This document shows positions 21,481-33,114 of a stretch of 64,000 nucleotides of DNA, in pieces. The notes below the pieces were generated by a model, which saw only the letters and a list, made by a program, of their open reading frames with translations, made no database searches and was not told the origin of the DNA. The position numbers were made by a program, and so were the translations under genes. The DNA is from Carposina sasakii (Eukaryota; Arthropoda; Insecta; Lepidoptera; Carposinidae): the NCBI GenBank assembly GCA_014607495.2, contig CP053155.1, forward strand, positions 6,820,001 to 6,884,000. Reading direction: 5' to 3'. The first letter of the stretch is position 1, and each line of letters opens with the position of its first letter.

Positions 21481-21869
21481 AAGGTGGTCTTCGTTCAAAA
21501 CGCAAGTTCCTTCAAAAACTAAAACATGTTTGACAAAATAATTCGATAATAAAGTAATTCAACATTAGATTACCTTTATTGGTTATTTTACGCAAATATT
21601 AAAAGAGATAGTAATAATATTAATTGTATTAACTAAATTTAAAAAATGAAGTTTAATAGCATTATGTTTTAGAACGCATCATTCGAACCTTTTTACTTAG
21701 AATGACGTCATCCTACAATCCTAGCGAGGTCTCGATACGATTACGTTACTTTTTGGATACAAGTTTAGTGCTCGCCCCACTGATAGTAAAATTTAAAAAA
21801 TATGAGTAAAAATACTGTTGCATACAATAGTACATGTTCAGCATTTGCCTGGCTATCACACCCTAAACA

Positions 21870-22262
21870 TACAGGATGATTTTTGGTCGTCAACGTTCCC
21901 GAAAACTACGGAATCTCCTCATCATCACGATCATTTTTCTCCATGGAAGCATACCTGGGAAGTGTCTGGTTTCCAAAATATTAGGGTCCAAAGTTGAGTA
22001 AATAGACTGCGTTTTTCTGCATAAATGCACATACTCGTAGACGCGCGTAGCAGGATTTTTTCACGAAAAATAATTAATATCTGTCTATAAAAAAACTAAC
22101 ATAAACACTAGACACTATAAATTTCGCACGATCATGGAATTTAAAAATTTTTTTCAAAAAAAAAATTTTTTTTCCCGGCATTTTTTTTGCCATAAACTTA
22201 CTTTATTTCATGTATAGAATACGTACCCTTCGTTAAAGGTGGCCACAAAAAAACATCCTGTA
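21870..22262. mobile_element. ~390-bp MITE, family 1
   Basis: Bounded by the inverted ends tACAGGATG... and ...CATCCTGTa. Relatives lie at 27460-27812, 33827-34196 and 40655-41035. All share internal blocks such as 'ggaatctcctcatcatcac', 'ataaatgcacata' and 'ggcataaacttactttat'. Non-autonomous, no ORF. Confidence 0.8.
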
Positions 22263-22281
22263 TAACTATATAGAAACTTAC

Positions 22282-22452
22282 CGGCATATCATACTGTCAT
22301 CAGCGGTAGACCAGCACTTGAACTGTTGCTTCCACTGCTCCACCGAGACGCCCGAGTTGCACAGTACGAGCGCACGCTTGCGCACCGTGCACACCGCCGT
22401 CACTCCCACTAGCGACTTGCCCGCGCCGCAGGGTAGCACGATGACGCCCGAC
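22282..22452 (-). CDS. ERCC3: ERCC3 exon 8: Walker A (motif I)
   Basis: The exon encodes residues 333-389. Acceptor ...GGCAG is at 22453-22454 and donor GTAAGT starts at 22281. It completes Arg333, then reads '[20 protein letters not shown]', with the P-loop GAGKS at 342-346 that binds the ATP phosphates. It continues '[20 protein letters not shown]' and '[16 protein letters not shown]'. Phase 2 on both sides matches exons 7 and 9. A partial copy of its P-loop coding segment lies just outside the acceptor (22475-22496). Confidence 0.95.
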
Positions 22453-22474
22453 CTGCCACACTACTCTATGTGGT

Positions 22475-22496
22475 GCACGCCCACCAGCGACTTGCC
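22475..22496 (-). repeat. duplicated fragment of ERCC3 exon 8 in the adjacent intron
   Basis: On the minus strand GGCAAGTCGCTGGTGGGCGT resembles the exon sequence GGCAAGTCGCTAGTGGGAGT (coding GKSLVG), about 22 nt upstream of the authentic acceptor. Two differences over about 21 nt. Too short to function as an exon. Confidence 0.75.
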
Positions 22497-22527
22497 TATA
22501 CTAATACCGTACGTACACGGCACGGCA

Positions 22528-22839
22528 GGTTTAGTCTAGGAATGACCGATTCTTGAAATGACTACATAGTCTATAATTGAGCAATTCTTTGAATGTACAA
22601 TTCTATAAATGCCTGATTCTACAAATGACCGATTCTACTATTGACTGATTCTACAAATGACTTAAAACTTTAGGAACAGTAAGTAGTTTTAATAGGAATA
22701 TGGTAAATAAAATTATGCTACGTAAGGATTAATAGAATTGGAATTGTATTTACAGTAATTTATAGAATTGTACATTTCAAGAATGGTCAATTTTAGACTA
22801 TGAAGTCATTTCGCGAATTGGTCATTCCTAGACTAAACC
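22528..22839. mobile_element. 312-bp MITE with ~50-bp inverted ends
   Basis: Begins ggtttagtctaggaatgacc and ends with its inverse ggtcattcctagactaaacc. The inverted match extends about 50 bp inward with some mismatches. Flanks gcacggca / acacggca (7 of 8) could be an 8-bp target duplication. Internal 'aaatgaccgattcta' motifs repeat. Confidence 0.75.
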
Positions 22840-23281
22840 ACACGGCAATAGCTTTGAAGTAAGACGGATTAATAAAGTCTTTTAAAATAATAATGTCCTG
22901 TGGCATCGATATCTGGAAGGTGCATCTAGTAGAGCTTGACCAAGAACTAGTTTATTTTATCCACAGAAAATAACAAACATAAAACAAACCGTTTATGTAA
23001 TAATTTTTTTAAAACGAAAAACCGACTTCCTCCCAAAACTCGAGCTTACTAAAGGGCAAATATATATTGCGTTAAGCCGTGTACGAAGTTTAGAAGGCAT
23101 AATATTGACAGATTTATATGCCAGCAAATGATTAAGCTTCGAACCTTACGTCTGACAATATAAGCAACATATTGTTACAATCGGGCTGTATAGTTACGCG
23201 ATAATAAACTAGATGTCGCTACTGGTAAAAGTAGTCCGCAACATCGATTCCTTTGGACAGTGTTAGAACCCCGCTATGTAG
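22840..23281. other. intron 7 segment with a second copy of the 19905-20090 repeat
   Basis: About 22995-23165 matches 19905-20090. The remainder is unremarkable AT-rich sequence. Confidence 0.6.
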
Positions 23282-23350
23282 TTACGCCACTATCAACTAG
23301 ATGCAATGTTACCAACCCTACTGTTTTAACAGTAGATTTGCTGTTTTCAC
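23282..23350. mobile_element. left fragment of a small TIR element (host of the hAT insertion)
   Basis: Starts caatgttaccaaccctactg and is interrupted after gttttcac by the hAT element. It resumes at 29533 and ends near 29920 with ...ttgaggttggcaacactg, whose inverse resembles the start. A second, differently interrupted copy spans 41999-47850. Confidence 0.8.
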
Positions 23351-23942
23351 TAGCGATGGGTCGTCGACGATTTTTTCGTAAACGAAACGAGACCGTTCAT
23401 CGTCGATCGTCGACTAGTCGATCAACCAGTCGAATTCGTCGACTAGTTCATTTAGAGTCTAAATAGACTAACAGTCTAAATAGACTGTCAGTCTAAATAG
23501 ACTGTTAGTCACATAATGAACTAATAGTCTAAATTTTAGACGATGCGTGCGTAGCATTATAATTAAACGTAATCAATTTATAAACTATATTTCCAATATT
23601 TTCCAGTAATTTCGGGATATTTCTTATTTATTAAAAGTTATGCACAATGAAATGAATGATCTACCCTTCATACTTTTTCAGGCTGAGCATAATAATATCC
23701 ATACGAGTAGGTATCAACTCGTCTATTCAGGCGTATTTAGAAGATCAATCGATTTAATGTACATGATTTATATACACAATATTTACATTTTTTTTTTGTA
23801 TTTTTGTATTTTTTTTATATTTACAGATTGCTTTATTTACATAAAAGGTACTTTAAGCTATTGCATAGCTTTTATCGCGGGCTTTGAGCGCGGCGACCGA
23901 ATCAAGAAATTCCGTAACGAAAAAACCTAATCTAAAAAGCAT

Positions 23943-24302
23943 CAGGGCCGGATTTAGAGGCCTGGAGGCCTCGGGGTAACAAAGGAGCAGAGGCCCCCTT
24001 GCCTCAAATTTTTATTTTACTGATTGCCTGATTGGAGTGACCAAATATAGATTAATGATTTCTGTTAATATTTTAGAATAATATAATCAAATAATCACGT
24101 ACCTACCTACCTAAGTATGTAGTTACAAAGTACAGTAGGTAAAGGTAAAAGAGCCGAAAAAAAATATCAAAGGAAAAGATGTTTACTCGTGTTTACTGTT
24201 TGGAATTTGAAAGATTTTTTTTCCAAAATCTCTATTGTGGGTGCCCCCCGTGTGTGAAGGCCCCGGGGCTATCGCCCCGGTTGCCCTCCTCTAAATCCGG
24301 CC
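23943..24302. mobile_element. 360-bp hAT-type MITE nested in the hAT element
   Basis: Inverted ends cagggccggatttagagg and cctctaaatccggccctg, with internal complementary ggcctcgggg / ccccggggct tracts. No ORF. No clear 8-bp duplication is visible at its present borders, perhaps because the right edge abuts the long inverted arm. Confidence 0.7.
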
Positions 24303-25370
24303 CTGCCTACCATGTAGCTCGGCCGAGCGTTCGCTTAACGCGTATGTATGTATACCTATACCGGGATTGGCCCACCACTCATTCCCGCCTCTGCAACTCC
24401 TGTGAGCCAGGATCAACAGAGGCGACCAGAAAAATGCATAACATAGCATAGAAAATCCCGGGGGGACCTAACTAGCGACTATAAAGCATTATGTATACCT
24501 ATTTGATTTTAAAAGTAGAATTCAAGCGTGACGTCACAGAAGTTGTCAATGTATCGGTGAAAAGGGATGCCAGCTTATGGCATATTACCTAGTAAATTGG
24601 GAAAAATATAAAAATATCTGTTCATGAAAATAAATGATACCTATACATACATATATAGTTATTTAGCACAAAGACCAGTTTATTTCTCATGGAATTTTAA
24701 AATATGTACAATAAAAGTGACCGCCATTTTGAACTTTTTAGTTAAGAGCCGGATTGTTTCCAAAATCGATATCTGAGGTTTCTTGCAGTTCCCAAACACA
24801 TATCCGATGTCAAAAATAATAAAAGTGGCCGCCATTTTGAACTTTTTAGTTAAGGGCCGGATTGCTTCCGAAATCGACATCTGAGGATCCTTGCAGTTTC
24901 TAAACACATTTCCAATGTCAAAATTATTAAAAGTGGCCGCCATTTTGAACTTTTTAGTTAAGGGCCGGATTGCTTCCAAAATCGACATCTGAGGTTCCTT
25001 GCAGTTCCTAAACTTATATACGATGTCAAAACTAGTAAAAGTGGCCGCCATTTTGAACTTTTTAGTTAAGGGTCGGATTGCCTTCAATTTCGATATCTGG
25101 GATTCCTGGCAGTTCCCAAACACATTTCCAGTGTATAAAATAGTAAAAGTGGCCGCCATTTTGAACTTTTTAGTTAAGGGTCGGATTGCCTTCAATTTCA
25201 ATATCTGAGGTTTCTGGCAATTCCCAAACACATTTCCGGTGTCAAAAATAGTAAAATTGACCGCCATTTTGAGCTTTTTAGTTAAGAGCCGGATTGTTTC
25301 CAAAATCGATATCTGAGGTTTCTTGCAGTTCCCGAACACATTTCCGGTGTCAAAAATAGTAAAAGTGGCT
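24303..25370. repeat. left inverted arm of the hAT element, with six 108-bp tandem units
   Basis: The block from cctaccatgtagctcggccg (24306) to about 25370 is the inverse of 28145-28760, apart from a ~120-bp extra segment near 24360-24480 and a different number of tandem units. The tandem part has the anchor ccgccattttgaa at 24721, 24829, 24937, 25045, 25153 and 25261, exactly 108 bp apart. Because 108 is divisible by three, one minus-strand frame (24680-25339, 219 codons) stays open as 36-residue repeats; this is probably incidental. Confidence 0.88.
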
Positions 25371-25452
25371 TAATAATTATAATTGCATAAGTTGATAAAA
25401 ATACTATGCAATAGCTTTACCGCGGCAGTCCCCGAGTGCCACACGTAATTTT

Positions 25453-27419
25453 TCATTTTTTTAAATACCCACTGAATCTATTTTCATTGCTATTTACATT
25501 AAGGAACATTATCTGTTCTACTTTTCTCGTGGTCAGCCGCGTTCGCCTTTCACTCAAAATTAAACCCGTTTTAGAAAACATTCGTTCACAAGGGACGGAT
25601 GTTGCCACCACGTTACAACGAGTAAAAAAAATTTTTTTAAATTTGGGTAGACATATTGGTGTTTTTTCCACCATTCTAAGGGGCACGTTAAAGTTCCGTT
25701 TGAGTCCTTCCTTGGCAGTAGTTCATCACACAGGTACATGTCCACCTCCTTGATAGCTCTAGAAAGCGGAGTTCCTGGAGCATTGCTTGTTGCTACCATT
25801 TGATCAAAAATATTCCACGGACTGAATTCATTGGCAACTAAAGCTGGATCGGTAGGGGTGGTGGGAGTGAGATGCACTGTCACATTTTCTGATTCCGCAA
25901 TAAGTGTTGCTACCATTTTGCGTACTTTATCTTTTGTTCGCGTAGCTTCGATTTGGTCAGAAAACCCCTGCATTTTAAAGCGGGGGTCCATAAATGTGGC
26001 AAGAGAAAAAGTACCACTTTGTTGAATAGATTTAAAGCGGTCTTGTAGCCCTGATTTAAGTAACAAAACGGTGTCAATTGCATCTGACACTAGGTCTGTT
26101 CTTCCCAAAAGTTTCTGACAGGCTTCGATAAGACATCGTGTTACTACGATCACGGAACTTCCAGTTAAATATTTTTCTCCGCTCATGGATCTTGTTATTT
26201 CTTCAAAAGGTTGTAGTATCTGACATAACTGAGCATATAAGATCCAATCTTCTGAAGTGATTGCGGGTAATGATCTATCCACGAAACCCAAAATAGATCG
26301 AATGGCCTCTTCTAGCTCAATAAAACGTTGTAGCATAAAAAATACCGAGTTCCACCGAGTATCAACTGATTGGATCAATCGTAGCTCTTCCTTACCCTGT
26401 TGAATTTGATATTTTTTTAGCCTTTCTGAAGATAGTGAACTTTTCTTTACATGGCCAACTATGCGTTTTACTTTTTCAAGTTGTGGCTGAACTACTTCGA
26501 GGGCATGTTCCACAACTAAATTCAAGGTGTGCGCATAGCATCCAAAATGTTTCCACCCCAATGTATCCTTCACCGCTTTAACAATGTTAGCAGCATTGTC
26601 GGTTACCATGAAGTTAACTTTATCTTTTAATCGGTATTTGTTGACCAGTGCTTCCATTTCTGCTGCGATATTGTCAGCTGTGTGGTGTCCCAAGAATTGG
26701 CAACATCCTAGTAAGACTGTTTTAAATTGAAGGTCGACTGTTATATAATGACCGGTTACTGCTATAAAGTTCTCCGTTTTCATGGAGGTCCACATATCAG
26801 CGGTTAGACATATGCTATGCACCTCCGTAGCCAACTGAACCTTAATAGTATCTTCTAATTTGCAATACGCCTCTTGCATAATTGAATTAGACAAGGTCTT
26901 ACGCATGGGCAACTGATAACCGGGAATCCATCTGCAAAATTTTCGGAAAGCTCTTTCTTCTACTATGGAGAATGGATGAAAGCTGTCAATGCAGAGGTCT
27001 AATAAATCTAAATTGATTAAATTTTTTTGTTCCGTACTAATCTTTTTATTCACGATATAGGTATCCATTACCTTTTGTCGCTTAGCACTCTTGGCAGCTC
27101 GGATTGTTTCGGGGACTACACCGACGACGCTCTGCCCCTGGCCGGTACTTGTGTTTGGTAAGTTGGGAATGGGCTCAATTGGTTGAACAGTAGACTGCAC
27201 TTCTACATCTCTATTCGATTGTCCGCTGGTCCCCGTACTAATCGCAGGATATGCGGGCGACAAGGAAGCAAATATGGAAATATGTTTCCGTTTTAAATGA
27301 CTTTTTAAATTAGCCGTCGTCCACTTATAACTCAACTTTTCCTTACACACATTACACGAGGCTTTCCCAGTACTAGCGTCTTTTTCAAAATGATACCACA
27401 ATTCACTTCGTCCCGACAT
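25453..27419 (-). pseudogene. hAT transposase (BED zinc finger), frameshifted near its C-terminus
   Basis: The main frame, 25560-27419, is 619 codons. A BED-type zinc finger is at the N-terminus (C22, C25, H41, H46). Next come transposase segments including 'LTADMWTSMKTENFIAVTGH', 'DNAANIVKAVKDTLGWKHFG' and 'CYAHTLNLVV', and the alpha-helical insertion region. The hAT dimerisation block ('SVPCERMFSKTGLILSERRT') lies in another frame (25453-25686). The switch falls in an A/T homopolymer near 25625-25640, so a single-base indel (or assembly error) explains it. The intact element would cut and paste DNA carrying the 23351/29532 ends. The arrangement resembles ZBED-type hAT transposases. Confidence 0.9.
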
Positions 27420-27459
27420 TTTCCTAACAGTCAGAGCACTAGTTCTAGCTTAATATATA

Positions 27460-27812
27460 TACAGGGTGTTTTTTCGCTGCCACCCTTAACGAAGGGTACG
27501 TAGTCAAATAAAGTAAGTTTATGGCAAAAAAAAATGCTGGGAAACGATGTAAATGTAAATTTGAATAAGTAGACTATGTTTTTCTGCATAAATGCACACA
27601 GTCGCGCGTCGCAAGATTTTTTCACGAGAAATAATCAATATCTGTCTATGAAAAAACTAGCATAAACACTGGACACTATAAATTTCGCCCAATCAAGTAA
27701 TTTAAAAAAATCTAAAGAATTTACATCGTTTCCCAGCATTTTTTTTGGCATAAACTTACTTTATTTCACTGCGTACCCTTCGTTAAGGGTGGCAACGAAA
27801 AAACACCCTGTA
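27460..27812. mobile_element. ~350-bp MITE, family 1, nearly palindromic copy
   Basis: Ends tacagggtgttttttcg and cgaaaaaacaccctgta. The two halves are largely each other's inverse (gggaaacgatgtaaat / atttacatcgtttccc). It lies directly upstream of the hAT transposase ATG, within the hAT element. Confidence 0.82.
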
Positions 27813-28144
27813 TATATATTTTTAAACCTATCTACATGAAACTTCTAGAATTACTTAGTCATTCAAATTTCTATTAATATGAAACTAGGTGTAGGTCACA
27901 ATCAGTCTACTAAGTGAAGAAGGATTTTTTCCGATATCTTTGAAAAAAATAATTAAAAACCAGACTTATTCTTATTCTACTAGCGTCCGCCCACAACTTT
28001 GTACGTGAGAAAGAGCATTACACCCGTGCGAAGCTGGGGCGGTTCCCTAGTTATACCTACATGTAAACCTTTCTCTTGAATCACTATCTATTAAAAAAAA
28101 CCGCTTCAAAATCCGTTGCGTAGTTTTAAAGATTCAAGCATTAT

Positions 28145-28760
28145 ATCTAAAAAGTTGGCGACCACTTTTACTATTTTTGACATCGGATATGAGTTTGGGA
28201 ACTACAACGAACCTCAGATATCGATTTTGGAAGCAATCCGGCTCTAAACTACAAATTCAAAATGGCGGCCTATTTTATTATTTTTGACACCGGAATTGTG
28301 TGTGGGAACTGCCAGGAACCTCAATTATCGAAATTGAAGTCAATCCGACCCTTAACTAAAAAGTTCAAAATGGCGGCCACTATTATTATTTTTGACACCG
28401 GAAATGTGTTGGGGAACTACCAAGAACCTCAGATATCGATTTTGAAAGCAATCCGGTTCTTAACTAAAAAGTTCAAAATGGCGGCCACTTTTATTATAGA
28501 TATTTTAAAATTCCATGAGAAATAATCTGGTCATTGTGCTAAATAACTATATATGTATGTATAGGTATAATTTATTTTCATGAACAGATATTTTTATATT
28601 TTTCCCAATTTACTAGGTAATATGCCATAAGCTGGCATCCCTTTTCACCGATACATTGACAACTTCTGTGACGTCACGCTTGTATTCTACTTTTAAAATC
28701 AAATAGGTATACGTACATACACATTAAGCGAACGCTCGGCCGAGCTACATGGTAGGCGGA
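28145..28760. repeat. right inverted arm of the hAT element, with three 108-bp-type units
   Basis: The inverse of 24303-25370. It contains three tandem units with anchors ttcaaaatggcggcc (about 28255, 28364 and 28472) and ends ggccgagctacatggtagg at about 28756. One plus-strand frame (28262-28525) is open through the units, as in the left arm. Confidence 0.85.
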
Positions 28761-28770
28761 GTGGGGGGTG

Positions 28771-28788
28771 TTAGGTTAGGTTAGGTTA
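28771..28788 (+). repeat. short interstitial TTAGG telomere-type repeat
   Basis: ttaggttaggttaggtta, 3.6 copies of the insect telomere unit, about 12 bp outside the end of the right inverted arm. Too short to indicate a former chromosome end. Confidence 0.7.
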
Positions 28789-29414
28789 TTAGGAAGGGAA
28801 AAAATTTTCTTTGCTTAGTAGAGTTAGTAGACCTTAAAACTTTAAACTTACCTTACCTAGTCTCGTGTTAAAAGAAAGTTAACTTATTTTAATGCACCAT
28901 AAATAATCACATTCACGCACACACAATCAGTTTTATATTTACTCCCTTAGATACAAATTTACAATTACACGTATTTATTCACTATTTTGTATTCAATAAA
29001 ACACTCTCTTCCTACCCCGTAAGTAAGGGATAAAGGCGTGATTATATGTAATGTATGTATGTAAAACAAAACAATTAATTTTAAAATCTAAATAATCGCA
29101 CGCAAAACTGTTTAGAGAAATGTAAAAACCAGTTTATATCCACTACTCTAGTTTCTCTTTCTCGCACGCAAACATAACTAATTAGTATCCTTTTTCTTCA
29201 ATAAATAAAACAGAATAAATTGGAATAATTACAATAAACGTATTTTGAAATATGAATGGAACTATGATAGTAATAAGGCTCTAATTCATTTGACCACCGC
29301 GTCAACGTATCATCGCATTCTCGTCGAATGTTACACGACTACGTTCGAAAGCCGTACCGTCGCGCGTCGACGCGGTCTCGTAGAATGAACGTGGACTATT
29401 TAAAATAGCCGTCT
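28789..29414. other. right internal region of the hAT element
   Basis: AT-rich DNA between the inverted arm and the gactagtc-rich subterminal region. No gene seen. Confidence 0.5.
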
Positions 29415-29532
29415 ATGAATTCGACTAGTCTATGAATTCGACTAGTCTACGAATGAACGATGAACCGTTCAATCGTCGAATGTAGATGGACTAGTCGATT
29501 CGACTAGTCCGTTGAATAAACGCCCATCGCTA

Positions 29533-29925
29533 GTTTTCACATTAATGTCCATGTTTTCTGTTTCATTCCTATTTTCTACTGTTTTTCAACTACCGCTCAG
29601 CGCCACCTATTACACTACTTTGCAAACGCACGCAATGACAAACCACTACGTAATAAAACGCAATGACACTAGATGGCAGTATCTTCTTTAGTCGGGATTC
29701 GAGGGAATCCCGACCACATTATATGTGTTTGACAATCATATTTTTATACACGGGGAAATCCCAATTTATGAATGACAGCTACACGCCTACTGTATAGCGT
29801 ATCGTATTGTTTTATAGTCACAACACCTTGTGCTTGGGCAAATCTATGAAATCTGCCTTTTTTTTCTTTACTTTTTTTAGGCGAGTTGCTGTTTTTTAGT
29901 TTTTTGAGGTTGGCAACACTGTATG
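29533..29925. mobile_element. right fragment of the small TIR element hosting the hAT insertion
   Basis: Continues the sequence interrupted at 23350 after the repeated gttttcac, and ends ...gaggttggcaacactg. It aligns with 42043-42230, 44833-44935 and 47725-47850. Confidence 0.82.
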
Positions 29926-30649
29926 GGCTAATCATATCCGGGAAAGGATTGAACATGTAGTATATCACTCCGACTAAGGATATATATCCTTTTAACATAT
30001 CCAACTCCTCGTGTATATCCGGGAACGAAGAGATTTAAGTGAGCGACATATGACTGGGATTGGTTTGGTTAGGTTGTTGTAGGTGTCCTTTTAACAGATC
30101 CAACTCCGCATACATATCCGGGAATGAAGAGATTAAGCGAACCGAGATATGATTGGGATGATCTATCCAAATAATAATTAGAATATTTGATAGGCGTATT
30201 TAAAAATCACTAAATAGGTACACTAAAACTATTGTCCTAAAAATAATTCCAAATCCAAACAGCTTTTATTTACATTAAAAACAAAATACTTAAGATCAAA
30301 TATAAAACGGAATGAATAGAAATTTTGAAAATTATAATTACGAAAACAAATATTTATACTAAACGGCATGCCTGTCGCTCGTGAGTATTCGTATATACTC
30401 GTGTAATGTCGTTACATTCGCGCTCATGCGTCTACTGCGATAGTACCGCGCGTGCCGGCGCGTTCGCATTCCGTCTCGCTCACTTATTCTTATCTTCGGC
30501 ATTATTCGGTAGGTCGGATATAGGATATGGTAACTTTCTTTGAAGTGAAGGAGTTGATTTATTATTATTGAGTTGAACCTAATATAGAGTTCTAACACAT
30601 ACGCCTCCCTTTTAATCGACAGCTCCGAATCACCCGTACCCAGTACGTA
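29926..30649. other. ERCC3 intron 7, no gene seen
   Basis: AT-rich, with two copies of a ~100-bp block (about 29933-30010 and 30085-30150, 'tttaacagatccaactc', 'atatccgggaa'). Nothing else recognised. Confidence 0.5.
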
Positions 30650-31270
30650 ACAATATAATTACACTCCTTCTTCCTGCCCTGTTCCCAATCATTTGGGGTC
30701 GGTGCAATATGTAGGTACTCTTCTTTCATTCATCCCTATTATCCGTCATCTCGTTATTCTCATGTCTACCTTTTCCTCTATAACCGTCTTACTTCGGACA
30801 CGGCTTAACGCAACATACATATAATTTCACCACTTAAAACACAATAATCTTCATCTTCATAAGCCTATTGCAGTCCACTACTGGACGTTGGCCTATGGCA
30901 GGGGGATTTTGTTACTAAAATGTTCCACTATCTGTTTTTCGGCGGCTCCATCATCAGACCCTCGTTTCCTTTATATTATGTGTAGTTGACCAAAATTCTC
31001 TATAAAAATCGAAAAACGGACTACTCGTGCCTTTTATATTTGAGGATATCCCTAGATTCCTTAGAGATTCCATCATCAGATCCTGACATGGTGAATATGG
31101 GACCAACTTGGAAGCATACCATGACAAACTATAAAAAAAAAATTGAAATCGGATCATAAATGACGGAGTTAACACATATAAAAAAAGAAAATATAAAAAA
31201 ATAATAATAAAACATACAGACGAATTGATAACCTTAATTTGATAACCCTTTTTTGAAGTCGGTTAAAAAT
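30650..31270. repeat. ~620-bp interspersed repeat, copy B
   Basis: Second copy of 20770-21480 in the same orientation and near-identical over long stretches, with a few deletions. It lies inside ERCC3 intron 7. Confidence 0.75.
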
Positions 31271-31334
31271 AATGACCCAGTGTTACTCTCACGAGTAAGC
31301 TTCTGGCGGAATTAATCTAAAAAATTAACATTCA

Positions 31335-31941
<607 letters not shown>

Positions 31942-32355
31942 GACCCGGTGGCTCAGTGGTGAGAGCGCTGGCACGCGGAATGCAGAGGTCGTGGGTTCGA
32001 TTCCCACCCGGGTGAGGAATTTTTTCCATTTCTTTATTAATAATTTTATAATATATAATATCTTGACTAAGATAAAAACATTTCTCCATAATATAATCCG
32101 TTAGGATATGGTTGATCGTTTTATCATTAAAACATTGTGCTGAGGGATTCAGCTTTGTTTGCCGAGATTTGGCTTATGTATAGCTATCGGGATGAAAAAT
32201 AACGTTTCCAATAATGTAATTTCAAAAAGAGATGGTAAAATTCGTCATCCGAGTAATTGACCCGGTGGCTCAGTGGTGAGAGCGCTGGCACGCGGAATGC
32301 AGAGGTCGTGGGTTCGATTCCCACCTGGGTGAGGAATTTTTTCCATTTCTTTATT
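31942..32355 (+). mobile_element. dimeric tRNA-derived SINE, copy 2
   Basis: Two tRNA-like heads on the plus strand (31942-32015 and 32259-32332), 317 bp apart and near-identical: gacccggtggctcagtggtg ... gtgggttcgattcccacc. Both end in gaggaattttttccatttc. The intervening body (ccgttaggatatggttgatc, cgggatgaaaaataacg, cgtcatccgagtaatt) matches 5815-6060 (inverse) and 59429-59653. Opposite orientation to ERCC3. Confidence 0.8.
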
Positions 32356-32796
32356 AATAATTTTATTAATTATTGTTATCTGTCACGCCTGAGAAGTTAA
32401 CCATATCACGTGCAGTCGCTTATCTTCTTTACTCGCGTGTACCCAAATATGTACCTACTTTAGTGACGCCTTTCGCACGAGCTTCACAACCACAAAGAAC
32501 CGTCGCGACTAGCGAGTGTTTTACCAAACAGTTTTGAACGATGGAGTTCCCAAACCAAGCACAGCAGTCATTCCAAAACGAATTCTGCGAAACGTGTATC
32601 ATCTACTATTAGTGGACGCCCGCGACTCCATCCGCGCTGACTGCAGAAAAGGAAAAAGTCGAAATTATCCAGGATAGAAGTAACCTATGCTCTTTCTCAG
32701 GACATACCAAAATTTGGCGTGAAAGCGAGACAGACAGTGTTACTTTCCCATTTATAATATTAGTGATGTAAGGATGAACACAATCTAGACACCCAC
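32356..32796. other. ERCC3 intron 6, remainder
   Basis: About 32608-32770 carries a decayed lepidopteran repeat ('agtggacgcccgcgac', 'tttataatattagtgatg'). Otherwise nothing seen. Confidence 0.45.
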
Positions 32797-32945
32797 CTCA
32801 ATCTTGTCGGGATCGACCTCGAAGGCGACGGCGGCGTTGGCAGTGATGTCGGTGACGTCATCGTCGTCGTCGTCCTTGTCCAGCTGCTGGTAGAACTGGC
32901 TGATGTCGTCCGGCACCGCGCCGTTTGCCGTCGGCTTGTCTTCCG
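32797..32945 (-). CDS. ERCC3: ERCC3 exon 6: acidic linker
   Basis: The exon encodes residues 228-277. Acceptor ...TCTGTAG is at 32946-32947 and donor GTGGGT starts at 32796. It reads 'EDKPTANGAVPDDISQFYQQ', 'LDKDDDDDDVTDITANAAVA' and 'FEVDPDKIE'. This is the poorly conserved acidic link between the N-terminal region and the helicase core, with a 'FYxQxDKD' block and a run of aspartates. Phase 1 in matches exon 5; phase 0 out. Confidence 0.9.
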
Positions 32946-33114
32946 CTACAGACAATAATCATAAACATATAAGATTATTCCTCTATGTCAGGATAAACCT
33001 TTTATTACTTAGGTATATTTTTTGTATGTGTGCAATCAAAATAAGAATAAATATAGGTACATACACACTTCATAACGCATGAACCCAGTCCCACACTATT
33101 CACTATTCTGTCCA

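Larger units (their letters stand above)
23351..29532 (-). mobile_element. 6.2-kb hAT transposon with 8-bp target duplication
   Basis: Inverted ends TAGCGATGGG (23351) and CCCATCGCTA (ending 29532) are flanked by GTTTTCAC on both sides (23343-23350, 29533-29540), the 8-bp duplication expected of hAT. Subterminal regions are rich in gactagtc motifs (23395-23460, 29415-29515). Inside lie a hAT transposase gene on the minus strand (25453-27419), long inverted arms with 108-bp tandem repeats on either side of it, and two later small insertions (23943-24302, 27460-27812). The insertion splits a small TIR element, so the empty site can be read directly from the second copy near 42040. Confidence 0.92.

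Noticed and set aside
24680..25339. 219-codon repeat protein gene
   Set aside because: The frame follows from 108 being divisible by three. The same sequence forms inverted transposon arms and has no start context or domain.
28771..28788. Former telomere or chromosome fusion point
   Set aside because: Only 3.6 TTAGG units, far too few, and next to a transposon end.
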